Position numbers and translations under genes: made by a program
In this document: positions 24,572 to 33,076 of the stretch, piece after piece
Position numbering within the stretch: position 1 is the stretch's first letter
Layout: each line of letters opens with the position of its first letter
Assembly (NCBI GenBank): GCA_959603585.1
Contig: CAUGYD010000001.1
Location: 248,001 to 312,000, forward strand
Length of the DNA stretch: 64,000 nucleotides
Reading direction: 5' to 3'
DNA from: Scatosoma sp900555925
GTDB taxonomy: Bacteria; Bacillota; Clostridia; Christensenellales; Borkfalkiaceae
Notes under the pieces: generated by a model
Database searches by the model: none
What the model was told of the DNA's origin: nothing
Seen by the model: the letters and a program-made list of their open reading frames with translations, nothing else

Positions 24572-25732
24572 TTGCTGGATTACACGAAAATGGCGATCAA
24601 GCAGACCATAACCGACCTGAAAAGGACGGATTATATCCGCAACGTCGCCACACAAGTCATTTACATAATTTACTTAATTTATACTCTGATAGCGGGCGCG
24701 GGGTATCTCGCGGCCAATATCGTGCTTTTGGTCCTGTCCGTGTCGTATACGGTGTTTTTTCTGACGATGACCTCCTGCGGGAAAACCCCGGAAGGAAAAA
24801 ACGTAAAAAACGCGGGTACGAAAATTTATGTATGGGCGAAACGTCTCATCAAATTATTCACTTTGGGCCTTACGATTTACGGCATCTGCACCGCGGTGGA
24901 AAAAGTCACGCCTCTTTCCGTCATACTCGCGGCGCTGATGATCGTCGGCTGGATATTGCAGATCGTTTTTGAAGTTCTCATCAAAATCCTGACAAACCGC
25001 GTCAACTTTATTTTGGAAGGGCTCGAAGCGGATCTCGACAACATGTTGAAGCCCGTCCGTTCCGTGGGGAATTTCTTCAAAAAAGTGACGGGAAAAGAAG
25101 TCGCCCCTCCCAAGGAACCCACAAAAAATCAGTTGAAACTGAAAGCGAAAGTAGAGGCTTTCCGCGCCGAACAAAAGCGCAAAAAGGAAGAAGAACGACT
25201 CCGCAGGGAAGCACAAAAGAGCGCCGAAAAAGCGCTTGAAAAAGAACGCCGCCGCGAGCAGAAACAATCCATTCGCATCGAGAACCAATTGCTCCGCGCC
25301 GCGCGGAAAAAGCAGTCGGCCGAAAATTCCGAAACGGATGACGCTTCCGAAATTTTGCAGCTTCCTCAAAGTTCCGAAACCGCCCCGCCCGCAGATTCCG
25401 AAATCGCGGCTTCGGAAGGCGCGGAAAAAAAGAGTTCCGTCTTTTCCCGCTTCCGCCGCGTTTTTAAGCGCGCGGAACCGCCCGCGCTTTCCGAAGAGGA
25501 CTCTCGGGCGCTTTACGACGGCGCGGAAGAGCCGGAGACGGAAGACGCCTCGACCGCGGAAGAAGAATTTTTCGACGAAGAACAGACCCTGTATCTCGAA
25601 AGCGAGGAGGAAAAACAGCTTCGGGAAGAAGCGGAACAATCTTCCCCTTCGTCTCCTTCCGAGGAAAAAGAGGAAAAGCCGCAGGGCAGAATCAAGAAAT
25701 TTTTCGGTTCCGTATTCCATAAACGCAAATAA
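24572..25732 (+). CDS. Membrane protein with long charged coiled-coil tail
   Basis: I place the start at TTG 24572 (GGGAG eight bases upstream, downstream of the promoter), giving 386 residues; ATG 24590 is an alternative. Residues about 25-70 and 95-150 hold two pairs of membrane helices. From residue about 190 the protein is extremely charged: a Lys/Arg/Glu coiled coil (EEERLRREAQKSAEKALEKE), then acidic low-complexity sequence with KRAEPPALSEED, and a basic end. No enzyme motif is visible. The form suggests a membrane-anchored scaffold, but that is inference. It ends in a strong terminator shared with the convergent phosphatase gene. Confidence 0.65.
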   Translation: MLDYTKMAIKQTITDLKRTDYIRNVATQVIYIIYLIYTLIAGAGYLAANIVLLVLSVSYTVFFLTMTSCGKTPEGKNVKNAGTKIYVWAKRLIKLFTLGLTIYGICTAVEKVTPLSVILAALMIVGWILQIVFEVLIKILTNRVNFILEGLEADLDNMLKPVRSVGNFFKKVTGKEVAPPKEPTKNQLKLKAKVEAFRAEQKRKKEEERLRREAQKSAEKALEKERRREQKQSIRIENQLLRAARKKQSAENSETDDASEILQLPQSSETAPPADSEIAASEGAEKKSSVFSRFRRVFKRAEPPALSEEDSRALYDGAEEPETEDASTAEEEFFDEEQTLYLESEEEKQLREEAEQSSPSSPSEEKEEKPQGRIKKFFGSVFHKRK

Positions 25733-25735
25733 AAG

Positions 25736-25770
25736 ACGCGCCCCGCCGAAATTCGGCGGGGCGCGTTTTG
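25736..25770. terminator. Bidirectional terminator
   Basis: Arms ACGCGCCCCGCC and GGCGGGGCGCGT surround a GAAATTC-type loop (25736-25766), with T-rich DNA on the plus side. It sits between two convergent genes. Confidence 0.85.
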
Positions 25771-25776
25771 TTGTTT

Positions 25777-26235
25777 TCAGACGGAGCGCAATATTCCCTC
25801 TAAACCTCGACGAATGTCCTCATAGGCTTTTTGGAAATCGCGGGTATACCACGGGTCGGAAACGTCCCCGTCTTCTCCTGCAAAAGAAAGCAGTTTTCGG
25901 CATTTTCCCGCACCTGCCGCGCCTAAAATCCGCTTTGCGCCGCGAAGATTGCTCTCGTCCATGCAGACGAAAAAATCATACTTTTCCGCATCGGAAGCCC
26001 GAAGCTGTACGGCCCGCTTTCCCTCGCAGGAAATGCCCAAAGAGCTCAAAAGCGCTTTGACGGGCGGATAGACGGGACTTCCGTTCTCTCCCCAGATTTC
26101 TTCCGCGGACACGGCGGACGAAGCGCAGGAAATTTCCCCTTCCCTGCCCGCCTTCTTTACCATATCCCGAAACAGGAACTCCGCCATGGGCGAACGGCAG
26201 ATGTTCCCGTGACAAACAAACATGATTTTTACCAT
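25777..26235 (-). CDS. Low-molecular-weight protein-tyrosine phosphatase
   Basis: This 152-residue enzyme hydrolyses phosphotyrosine (or arginine phosphate in some Firmicute homologues). The P-loop CHGNICRS supplies nucleophile Cys8 and Arg14 in the CX5R motif. The general acid lies in DPWYTRDF near residue 125. FVCMDESNLR is conserved. No kinase or capsule gene is adjacent, so its target is unknown. AAGGTGATAAAA precedes the ATG. Confidence 0.93.
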   Translation of the reverse strand: MVKIMFVCHGNICRSPMAEFLFRDMVKKAGREGEISCASSAVSAEEIWGENGSPVYPPVKALLSSLGISCEGKRAVQLRASDAEKYDFFVCMDESNLRGAKRILGAAGAGKCRKLLSFAGEDGDVSDPWYTRDFQKAYEDIRRGLEGILRSV

Positions 26236-26253
26236 TTTTTATCACCTTCCGTT

Positions 26254-26285
26254 CGATTGACGGCGTTCCGAAACGCCGTTAATCG
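26254..26285. other. Intergenic hairpin
   Basis: A 14-bp inverted repeat with one mismatch (CGATT.ACGGCGTT) encloses a 4-nt loop and overlaps the stop codon of the TIGR04076-like gene. Neither strand has a proper T-run, so it may stabilise the message end more than terminate it. Confidence 0.45.
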
Positions 26286-26626
26286 AAAAATTTCCCTTTG
26301 AAAAAGTTTTCGTTACCCGTTTTTTTCGCCGTCAGGCGAAACATTACACACCCGTCGGGACATACGATATTTTTGCTGTATTTTCCGTCGCCGCCGATAT
26401 TCTCCAAATCCCCGCCGCTCCGTACCGCTTCCATAATCGGAAACAATACCGTCATCACCTTGGAACAAATTCCCTGCCCCTCCGCGTTTACGGGACAGCC
26501 GTATGTGCATCTATATTTGTCGCCGATTTCCTCTCCGTTTCGGCAATACCGCTCCGTATGCTCCCCGCGGAGAAATCCCGTCACTTCTATTTCAAACTCG
26601 TATTCCTCGTCATACCACTTTTTCAT
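26279..26626 (-). CDS. TIGR04076 family protein
   Basis: This is a 115-residue small soluble protein. The pattern YCRNGEEIGDKY, CTYGCPVN, GICSK, FPIMEAVRSGGDL, IGGDGKYSK and VCPDGCVMFRLTA matches the TIGR04076 family, whose function is not established. The several conserved cysteines suggest metal binding. Its ATG abuts the stop of the upstream lipoprotein gene, so the two are co-transcribed, and both are more AT-rich than their surroundings. Confidence 0.8.
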   Translation of the reverse strand: MKKWYDEEYEFEIEVTGFLRGEHTERYCRNGEEIGDKYRCTYGCPVNAEGQGICSKVMTVLFPIMEAVRSGGDLENIGGDGKYSKNIVCPDGCVMFRLTAKKTGNENFFKGKFFD

Positions 26627-27436
26627 TTATAGCTCCTCTGCTTTCGTAATTCTTAAAATATACGAACTGTCTCCATCAATATAAAATGCGTCTGTTATCT
26701 CAGTATAAATATCACAATATTGACCTTGTTGCAAAGTTAATTCTAAAAACCTGTCCTCGCCCGTCCCCGTCTTTTCACTCGGATAATTATCCGAAACCCA
26801 CTCATCTCTCGGAATATTAACGTCCAATCTTTTAGGGCGTATTAAATTTTGATCGACCGTTTCAAATCGGTAAGTCCCTGTCTCGGGTGCCGTAAATTGG
26901 AACCATTTTGTCTCACTAATAAAGGTCCCGCTGAGACTTGTATGCAAATGCCCCAGCTCTTCTTCTATCAGAACCTCATTGTCCCCGAGTTCTGCCTTTC
27001 CGAAGATTGAAATATAAATATTAAACCGACTGACCAAGTCATATTTTTGAAAATCGACATTTACATCTACGTATAAAGCATGAAATCCGAGTTCTGTCGG
27101 AATAAAAATACTTCCATAAACTTTTGCTTCGCCCGTACCCGTCAGATTTTCTCCTTTCCAATCTTCTAATTCTATATACTTTTTCCCTTGTTTGAAACGA
27201 CATTCGAGCTTCTCCGGCATTTCCCTTCCGTATTCCCATTTGCAGGAGATATTTCCTCCATACGTTTCCGTTTGAGAAACCCATTCCCCTGTCAACGGAT
27301 TTTTGACTTCGATATAAATTCTTGGTTTCCCGTCCTTTGTATTCACACATCCGCCAAAAACAAATATCAAGGACAAGACGCCCGTCAAAATAATGCTATA
27401 TATTGCTTTCCGAAAATTTTTCCACATATTCTTCAT
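26627..27436 (-). CDS. Predicted lipoprotein, unknown
   Basis: This 269-residue protein has a lipoprotein signal: basic start, then a hydrophobic core and lipobox VFGGC with Cys at about residue 30. The mature part is beta-rich, with stretches such as PRIYIEVKNPLTGEWVSQ and WFQFTAPETGTYRFETVD. The latter resembles a jelly-roll or pre-peptidase-like C-terminal domain, where TGTYxFxT is typical. It is likely surface-exposed, but I do not recognise a family. AAGGGG lies just before the ATG. Codon use is more AT-rich than in the neighbouring housekeeping genes, suggesting later acquisition. Confidence 0.65.
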   Translation of the reverse strand: MKNMWKNFRKAIYSIILTGVLSLIFVFGGCVNTKDGKPRIYIEVKNPLTGEWVSQTETYGGNISCKWEYGREMPEKLECRFKQGKKYIELEDWKGENLTGTGEAKVYGSIFIPTELGFHALYVDVNVDFQKYDLVSRFNIYISIFGKAELGDNEVLIEEELGHLHTSLSGTFISETKWFQFTAPETGTYRFETVDQNLIRPKRLDVNIPRDEWVSDNYPSEKTGTGEDRFLELTLQQGQYCDIYTEITDAFYIDGDSSYILRITKAEEL

Positions 27437-27470
27437 ATCCCCTTAGCAGATAATTTACGATACTTATATC

Positions 27471-27926
27471 TTATACTACCGTTATATATAAATTTATATA
27501 TCTAAAATTCCATAAATCCGAAGTTGACCCTGCATCGCAAGTGAAAATATACTCACCTCTATTTTTTAACGTATTTAATACACTCTGATTTCCTTCTAAA
27601 TCTGTATAAAGAAAATCCCAATAGAATACATTTGCACCTCCGCTCGCAGGAGCAAACCACTCATCACCCCAACGCGGATGGTCGGCCAGCTGATATTCTT
27701 TGACATAGAACCGATGTTCCTGTCCGTCATATTCTCTGGTCGTGTGCATTTCCTGAATATCGGGGGTGAATATCCATTCGCCGCCGTCGTCCGAAGCGAT
27801 TTTGATCGTGACGTCGTATTTTTTATCTTCGTCCTCTGCTTTACAGCCCGAAAACAGGCTCACCGAGCCGAAAAGGCCCAGAAAAACGCCGAGGATTGTG
27901 CCGATTATCCGCTTTGACGTTTTCAT
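27471..27926 (-). CDS. Predicted small lipoprotein, unknown
   Basis: This 151-residue protein has an N-terminal lipoprotein signal ending in LFSGC (Cys at about residue 28), then an acidic KAEDEDKKYD linker. The mature part is aromatic-rich (DHPRWGDEWFAP, NVFYWDFLYTD, DLWNFRYINLYITVV) and probably beta-structured. It precedes the larger lipoprotein by 34 bp, and both have an initial short secreted domain, so they may be a functional pair at the cell surface. A perfect AT palindrome (27484-27501) overlaps its final codons. Confidence 0.6.
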   Translation of the reverse strand: MKTSKRIIGTILGVFLGLFGSVSLFSGCKAEDEDKKYDVTIKIASDDGGEWIFTPDIQEMHTTREYDGQEHRFYVKEYQLADHPRWGDEWFAPASGGANVFYWDFLYTDLEGNQSVLNTLKNRGEYIFTCDAGSTSDLWNFRYINLYITVV

Positions 27927-27943
27927 AACGTCATCACACCTCC

Positions 27944-29671
27944 TTATTCGCGGAACTGATAGCGATACAATTCCGCATACAGTCCCCCGCTTTCGACGAG
28001 CTGTTCATGCGTGCCGCGCTCGGTAATGACACCGTCCGTCACGACGAGGATTTCGTCCGCGTTTTTGACGGTGGACAATCTATGCGCCACGACGAGCGTC
28101 GTGCGCCCCTTGCTGAGTTCGGAAAGGGAGCTTTGAATCTGCATTTCGGTCATATTGTCGAGCGCGCTGGTCGCCTCGTCGAGAATGAGCACGGGCGGAT
28201 TTTTGAGGAATGCCCGAGCGATGGAAATGCGTTGCTTCTGTCCGCCGGAGAGTTTGACGCCCCGTTCGCCGACCTCGGTATCGTAGCCGTCGGGCAGGCT
28301 CATGACGTAATCGTGAATATTTGCGCGTTTCGCGGCGAGAATCATTTCCGCTTCCGACTTATCGGGCGAGCCGTACATGATATTGTCGCGGATACTGCCC
28401 GCGAACAGGAACACGTCCTGCGCGACCACGGCGATTTTGCTCCGAAGCGTTTCGCTGGAAACGTCGTTGATATCCGTCCCGCCGATGGTAATTTTTCCGC
28501 CGTCGCGGAGATAGAAACGGGGCAGGAGGTGACAAATCGTCGTCTTTCCCCCGCCGGAGGAGCCGACGAGCGCGACCGTTTCGCCCTTTTTTACCGTAAA
28601 GGAAATTCCTTTCAATACGTCCGTGCTGTCGCCTTCCCGATTTCGGTAGCCGAAAGTCACGTCGTCGAATACGATGTCTCCGTCCATATCCGCTTCGACG
28701 GGGTGTTCGGGCTGATATTCGGAGGGCATATCCATGAGCTCGCAAAAGCGGCGGAAGCCCGTCAATCCGTCCTGAATCTGTTCAAACAGCGTGACGAGCG
28801 TGCGGAGCGGCGTCAGAAGCATGGTAATATAGAGAATGAACGCGGTGAAATCGGGGCCGTTTATCACGCGGAAATAGAACAAGAGCCCGCCCGCGACCAG
28901 AGCGAGAAGGTAGAGAAAATCGTTAAACGCAGACATGCCGCCCTGAAACATTCCCATCGCGCGGTAGGAATCCGACCTTGCTTTTTTGAATCTTCCGTTG
29001 ACGACGTCGAATTTCTTTTCTTCGGTATCGAGGGCGTTATACGCCTTTGTAATGCGGACGCCGGAGACGGAGGATTCTATTTCGGCGTTGATTTCCGCAA
29101 TTTTCTTTCTCGATTCCTCGAACGCCTTGTTCATGCGCCCCCGCGCCTTGATCGCGAAAAAGAGCATAAAGGGAATATACACGAGCACGATGAGCGCCAG
29201 CCAGGGATTAATAAGACACAGCATGACGAGGGCGCCGAGAATGGAAATGCAGGAATTGAACACGTCCTCGGGGCCGTGGTGCGCGAGTTCGGAGACCTCG
29301 AAGAGATCGTTGATGATACGGGACATAACGCTGCCCGTCTTGTGCTCGTCGAAGAAGGAAAAGGGCATGGTCTCGATATGGCGGAATAAAGCGCGGCGCA
29401 TATCCCCCTGAATCCGCACGCCCAGTACGTGTCCCCAATAGCCCACGATATAGGTGAGAACGCTCTTCACGGCGTAAATCGCGGCCAGAACGATGGCCCA
29501 GACGATGAGAAGCCGAAGGTTTTGATTGGGGACGTAATCGTTCATGATATTCCGCGCGATCATGGGATAGAACATATTGCAGACGGAAATGGTGAACGAA
29601 CAGACGAGGTCGAGCAGAAACAGGCGTTTATGGGGTTTGTAGTAGGAAAAAAATCTTCTTACCAGTTTCAT
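27944..29671 (-). CDS. ABC exporter, fused permease and ATPase
   Basis: This 575-residue half-transporter acts as a dimer in the cytoplasmic membrane. Residues 1 to about 310 form the six-helix exporter domain (starting MKLVRRFFSYYKPHKR). The nucleotide-binding domain follows, with Walker A GSSGGGKTT, signature LSGGQKQRISIARAF, Walker B VLILDEATSALD and switch histidine in VVAHRLSTV. The overall form is the MsbA/LmrA-like multidrug or lipid exporter type, and the substrate cannot be inferred. The usual tandem partner gene is absent, so it is probably a homodimer. Confidence 0.9.
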   Translation of the reverse strand: MKLVRRFFSYYKPHKRLFLLDLVCSFTISVCNMFYPMIARNIMNDYVPNQNLRLLIVWAIVLAAIYAVKSVLTYIVGYWGHVLGVRIQGDMRRALFRHIETMPFSFFDEHKTGSVMSRIINDLFEVSELAHHGPEDVFNSCISILGALVMLCLINPWLALIVLVYIPFMLFFAIKARGRMNKAFEESRKKIAEINAEIESSVSGVRITKAYNALDTEEKKFDVVNGRFKKARSDSYRAMGMFQGGMSAFNDFLYLLALVAGGLLFYFRVINGPDFTAFILYITMLLTPLRTLVTLFEQIQDGLTGFRRFCELMDMPSEYQPEHPVEADMDGDIVFDDVTFGYRNREGDSTDVLKGISFTVKKGETVALVGSSGGGKTTICHLLPRFYLRDGGKITIGGTDINDVSSETLRSKIAVVAQDVFLFAGSIRDNIMYGSPDKSEAEMILAAKRANIHDYVMSLPDGYDTEVGERGVKLSGGQKQRISIARAFLKNPPVLILDEATSALDNMTEMQIQSSLSELSKGRTTLVVAHRLSTVKNADEILVVTDGVITERGTHEQLVESGGLYAELYRYQFRE

Positions 29672-29868
29672 GTTTGCTCCTCTGTATGAATTTACACATT
29701 ATTTATCATCTTTATTTTATCACAGAATCGTCGAAAAGGCAAATAAAAAGCCGACAAAAAAGCGGCCGAAGGAGTATAAACACACCTCGTCCGCCTTTTT
29801 GTCAATGAAACAGAGTTATATAAATCGGTAAGTGAGTAAACGTAATTATGAAGGTCTTTCCGCGGCGC

Positions 29869-30051
29869 TTATTTTTGCGGAAGGTCTTTTTTCTCCTTCT
29901 TTTTGGAAGCGCAGGCGCCGTGGTAAGGACAATCGGAACAACCGCAGTCACAGCCGGTTTTTCCCTTTTTCTTCCGTATGATTCCGCAGACCGCAACGGC
30001 GATGACGATCGCCGCGGCCGCGATAACGATAATAATTTCGATAGGTTTCAT
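29869..30051 (-). CDS. FeoB-associated Cys-rich membrane protein
   Basis: This 60-residue protein has one N-terminal membrane helix (about residues 4-23, IIIVIAAAAIVIAVAVCGI). A basic turn follows, then a cysteine cluster CDCGCSDCPYHGAC and a lysine-rich end. This is the form of the small FeoB-associated Cys-rich proteins encoded after feoB in many Firmicutes, which may handle ferrous iron at the membrane (role unproven). It lies 45 bp downstream of feoB and is the last gene of the feo operon. Confidence 0.9.
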   Translation of the reverse strand: MKPIEIIIVIAAAAIVIAVAVCGIIRKKKGKTGCDCGCSDCPYHGACASKKKEKKDLPQK

Positions 30052-30096
30052 GGTCGATGTCCGCCTCCGTCGGGAACTGTATCTGTCAGACCGTCT

Positions 30097-32421
30097 TTAC
30101 GCGGCAGCGGCACTGCCGAATTTTTTATCCGATTTGTTTTTGAGGATAATGACGAGTGCCGTTACGACCGCGACCGCAAGCCAGATAAACGCGGTCCACC
30201 ACCAGCTGCCGATCGTGTATACGGCCGCGGAAACGATATAGGAGGCCACCAGCCAGAAAAGCATCGTCCATTTGAGCTTTCCTTTGGGAAGCTCGGCCTT
30301 TGCGGTCGCTACGGCCGCGAAGCAGGGAATCGTCGTCATATTGAACGCGATGAAGGAAATCAGTGCGGGAATGGTGATCCCAGTAGCTTCTATCATGGCG
30401 ACGGCCTCGATAACGCCGTCCTCGCTGGCCTCTTCCGCCGCCAGAATGGCGTCGATGATGCTCTGATCGATGTTGAGATTTCCGCTTTCCGCGGCGCTGA
30501 CGATACAGACCGCGAGAGTAAAGAAGGTAGCCACGACGTTTTCCTTCGCGATGAGTCCCGTCACGGCGGCGACGGCAAATACCCAGCCGAACGCGGATAA
30601 CTGCGAACCGAACCCGAGCGGCGTGAACAAAGGCTGAATGAACTTGCCGAGGGAAGAGAGGATGGAATTATCCATATCGTCCGCGATGTAATGCCAATCC
30701 CAGCTGAACTTGGACAGGAACCAGATGACGATCGTCGAAGCGAGAATAATGGTAAATGCCTTTTTGATGAAATGCTTTATCTTATCCCAAAGGTGAAGCA
30801 TGAGATTGCGGAACCGCGGCGCGTGATATGCGGGCAATTCCATGATGAAGGGCGGCGTTTCGCCCTTCATCGTCGTGTTGCGCATCACGAGGAGACACAC
30901 CACGGCGGCAACCATGCCGAGAAGGTACATGGAATAAGTGATGACGTCCGCGTTTCCGATCCCGAATTTCATGACGATACCGCCGGAAATCGCGGTGAGA
31001 ATGGGCAATTTCGCTCCGCAGGAGAAGAAGGGAATCACGCGGATCGTCGCCGTGCGCTCCTTTTCGTCCGCGAGGGTACGGGTATTGATCATCGCGGGCA
31101 CGCTGCACCCGAATCCCATGATCATGGGCATGAACGCCCTGCCCGAAACGCCGAAACGGCGGAACACTCTGTCGAGAATGAACGCCACGCGCGCCATATA
31201 TCCGCTGTCTTCCAGAATCGAGAAGAACAGGAACAGCACGAGAATTTGCGGCAGGAAAGACAGCACGGAAAAGAGCCCGCCGAGAACGCCGTCGCATACG
31301 AGGCTGATCGCCCAGGCGCTCGCTCCCGCCGATTCCAGCCCCGTCGTAGCGAGCTCCGTCAGCGTATCCGTCAAAAGTCCCAGGGCATTTGCCAAAATTA
31401 CGCCGGGCGAATTGAGCCCGCCCGCAAAGAACACGCCGCCCGCGGCCGTACCGCTGATTTCTTCCGCCCATGCGCCGAACGGCTTGATGATGGCGCCGAG
31501 GAAGAGAAAGTCCTCGGAGAACGTCAGATGGAAAATCGCAAACAGAATCACGAGGAACAGCGGAATTCCCGCCCATTTATTCGTGAGCACCCTGTCCGCC
31601 TTGTCGGACGCGGTCAACCCGTTGTCCGCACGTTTTTTGGATTTCGTGAGGACAGGGGAGAAGTTTTCGGATATGTACTTATAGCGCGCGTCGGCGATTT
31701 CCGCCTCCGAATCTCCGCCGAACTCTCCGTTCTCGTAATCGTTCGCTTTGAGATATTTTTCGACTTCCGCCGCTTCCGAAGGATGCGACTTCACTTCGAG
31801 TTCGTCCTTTTCCACGAGCTTCACCGCATGGAATAAAGGAGCGGGAACGCCCGCGTCCTTCAAGAGCTTTTCGGCGTGCGCGACGGCGGAACCGAGCCCG
31901 GAGGTACGCAGGACGCTGCTGCCCTCCCGCTTGTTTTTCGCCGTTTCTACGGCGCGTTTCATGAGGAGATCCGTATTCGTATCTTTGAGTGCGGAAATTT
32001 CCACCACGGGCACGCCCATGCGCTTTTCGAGCGTCTTGACGTCGAGCTTATCCCCGTTCTTTTCGAGGACGTCCGTCATATTCAGCGCCACGATCAGCGG
32101 AATATCCACCTCCATGAGCTGCGTCGTGAGATAGAGGTTTCTTTCGAGGTTGGTCGCGTCCACGATATTGATGACGCAATCGGGCCGTTCGTCGAGGACG
32201 AAATTTCTCGCGATGACCTCTTCGGGCGTATAGGGCGAAAGGGAATAGATCCCGGGCAGGTCTACGATGTCGACATGCTGCCCGTCTTTTTTATAGGTCC
32301 CCTCGCGCTTGTCTACGGTGACGCCCGGCCAGTTTCCCACGTGCGCCGTGCTTCCCGTCAGAGCATTGAACAGAGTCGTTTTTCCCGAATTCGGGTTTCC
32401 GGCCAAAGCAAATTTTAACAT
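30097..32421 (-). CDS. feoB: Ferrous iron transporter FeoB
   Basis: FeoB imports Fe(II) across the cytoplasmic membrane under control of its G domain. Of 774 residues, 1 to about 165 are the GTPase: G1 GNPNSGKTTLFN, G3 DLPGIYSL and G4 NMTD. A helical GDI region follows, and from about residue 280 a polytopic transport domain with GCSVPAMINTRTL and the second Gate-type repeat. I chose ATG 32421 (MLKFALAGNPNSG) because it follows the feoA stop by 1 bp and matches family starts. The operon places it under the DtxR-like regulator's operators. Confidence 0.97.
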   Translation of the reverse strand: MLKFALAGNPNSGKTTLFNALTGSTAHVGNWPGVTVDKREGTYKKDGQHVDIVDLPGIYSLSPYTPEEVIARNFVLDERPDCVINIVDATNLERNLYLTTQLMEVDIPLIVALNMTDVLEKNGDKLDVKTLEKRMGVPVVEISALKDTNTDLLMKRAVETAKNKREGSSVLRTSGLGSAVAHAEKLLKDAGVPAPLFHAVKLVEKDELEVKSHPSEAAEVEKYLKANDYENGEFGGDSEAEIADARYKYISENFSPVLTKSKKRADNGLTASDKADRVLTNKWAGIPLFLVILFAIFHLTFSEDFLFLGAIIKPFGAWAEEISGTAAGGVFFAGGLNSPGVILANALGLLTDTLTELATTGLESAGASAWAISLVCDGVLGGLFSVLSFLPQILVLFLFFSILEDSGYMARVAFILDRVFRRFGVSGRAFMPMIMGFGCSVPAMINTRTLADEKERTATIRVIPFFSCGAKLPILTAISGGIVMKFGIGNADVITYSMYLLGMVAAVVCLLVMRNTTMKGETPPFIMELPAYHAPRFRNLMLHLWDKIKHFIKKAFTIILASTIVIWFLSKFSWDWHYIADDMDNSILSSLGKFIQPLFTPLGFGSQLSAFGWVFAVAAVTGLIAKENVVATFFTLAVCIVSAAESGNLNIDQSIIDAILAAEEASEDGVIEAVAMIEATGITIPALISFIAFNMTTIPCFAAVATAKAELPKGKLKWTMLFWLVASYIVSAAVYTIGSWWWTAFIWLAVAVVTALVIILKNKSDKKFGSAAAA

Positions 32422-32422
32422 G

Positions 32423-32671
32423 TCACTTGGACTCCTTATCCTCGGCGGATTGCATTTGCACACAGGCGGCTTCCGCTTTTCTCAACGTGAGCTCATACCC
32501 GCGAATGGTGATTTCGATAGGATCGCCGAGCGGCGCTTTCTTTCTTAAAACGACTTCTGCGCCGGGCGTCACGCCCATGTCGAAAAGTCTCCGTCTGATC
32601 GCGCCCGCGCCTGCAACGGAAAGAATCTTTCCGCTCTCTCCGACGCCGAATTCCGATAAAAGTTTCGTCAT
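32423..32671 (-). CDS. feoA: FeoA domain protein (second)
   Basis: This is an 82-residue SH3-like FeoA, a cytoplasmic accessory of FeoB. It shows LFDMGVTPGAEVVLRKKAPLGD, IRGYELTLRKAEAACV, the standard FeoA core. Its stop is 1 bp from the feoB start, so translation is coupled. It begins 37 bp after the first FeoA gene. Confidence 0.93.
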   Translation of the reverse strand: MTKLLSEFGVGESGKILSVAGAGAIRRRLFDMGVTPGAEVVLRKKAPLGDPIEITIRGYELTLRKAEAACVQMQSAEDKESK

Positions 32672-32708
32672 TATTTTTTCTCCTGAACCAAGTCCTTGCT
32701 ATGTAAGC

Positions 32709-32918
32709 TCAAATAAAAATTCCTGCCGACATCTTTCTGTCCAGAGCCATGCGTCCGTCTTTGACTTTCAGAATCAGCGCGCCGCCCTCCGAGGAAAGCA
32801 CCGTCACTTTCTGCCCTACCGCCAGCCCCAGATTTTCAAGGTGCCTCTTCACCTTCTCGTCCGCAGCCAGTCTCCTGATCTCCACTTCTTCGCCCAAAGG
32901 CGCCATTTTCAAAGGCAT
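32709..32918 (-). CDS. FeoA domain protein (first, short)
   Basis: This 69-residue FeoA-like SH3 protein (MPLKMAPLGEEVEIRRL, LENLGLAVGQKVTVLSSEGG, VKDGRMALDRKMSAGIFI) is the first gene after the iron-controlled promoter. Many Firmicute feo operons carry two FeoA paralogues; the shorter may modulate FeoB or bind the second FeoA. The ribosome binding site AGGAGT is 8 bp before ATG 32918. Confidence 0.9.
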   Translation of the reverse strand: MPLKMAPLGEEVEIRRLAADEKVKRHLENLGLAVGQKVTVLSSEGGALILKVKDGRMALDRKMSAGIFI

Positions 32919-32936
32919 ATCTGCACTCCTCCGTTT

Positions 32937-32950
32937 TTAACCAAGGTTAA
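32937..32950. promoter_or_regulatory. Palindromic operator, proximal box
   Basis: TTAACCAAGGTTAA has perfect 6-bp arms and lies between the promoter and the first feoA start. The arm TTAACC is shared with the box at 33063-33076. It is likely the binding site of the DtxR-like regulator encoded just upstream. Confidence 0.7.
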
Positions 32951-33026
32951 TTATTTTTTCTGAAAGAAAACGGCATTGCGCCGTTTTTCAAAAAATTCAA
33001 CCCCGGCTGATTTTATTTACAGTCAC

Positions 33027-33055
33027 ATTATATCATTATTGTATGCGCTTGTCAA
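33027..33055 (-). promoter_or_regulatory. Promoter of the feo operon
   Basis: The minus-strand consensus TTGACA (33055-33050) and TATAAT (33032-33027) have a 17-bp spacer. It lies between two palindromic boxes. Confidence 0.92.
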
Positions 33056-33062
33056 GAGAATT

Positions 33063-33076
33063 TTAACCTGAGTTAA
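33063..33076. promoter_or_regulatory. Palindromic operator, distal box
   Basis: TTAACCTGAGTTAA has 6-bp arms with one mismatch, starts 7 bp upstream of the feo -35 element, and overlaps the stop codon of the regulator gene. Confidence 0.6.

Noticed and set aside
28007..31836. Long plus-strand frames opposite the ABC exporter and feoB
   Set aside because: Antisense shadows of clearly conserved minus-strand proteins, rich in Arg/His/Glu with no recognisable domains.
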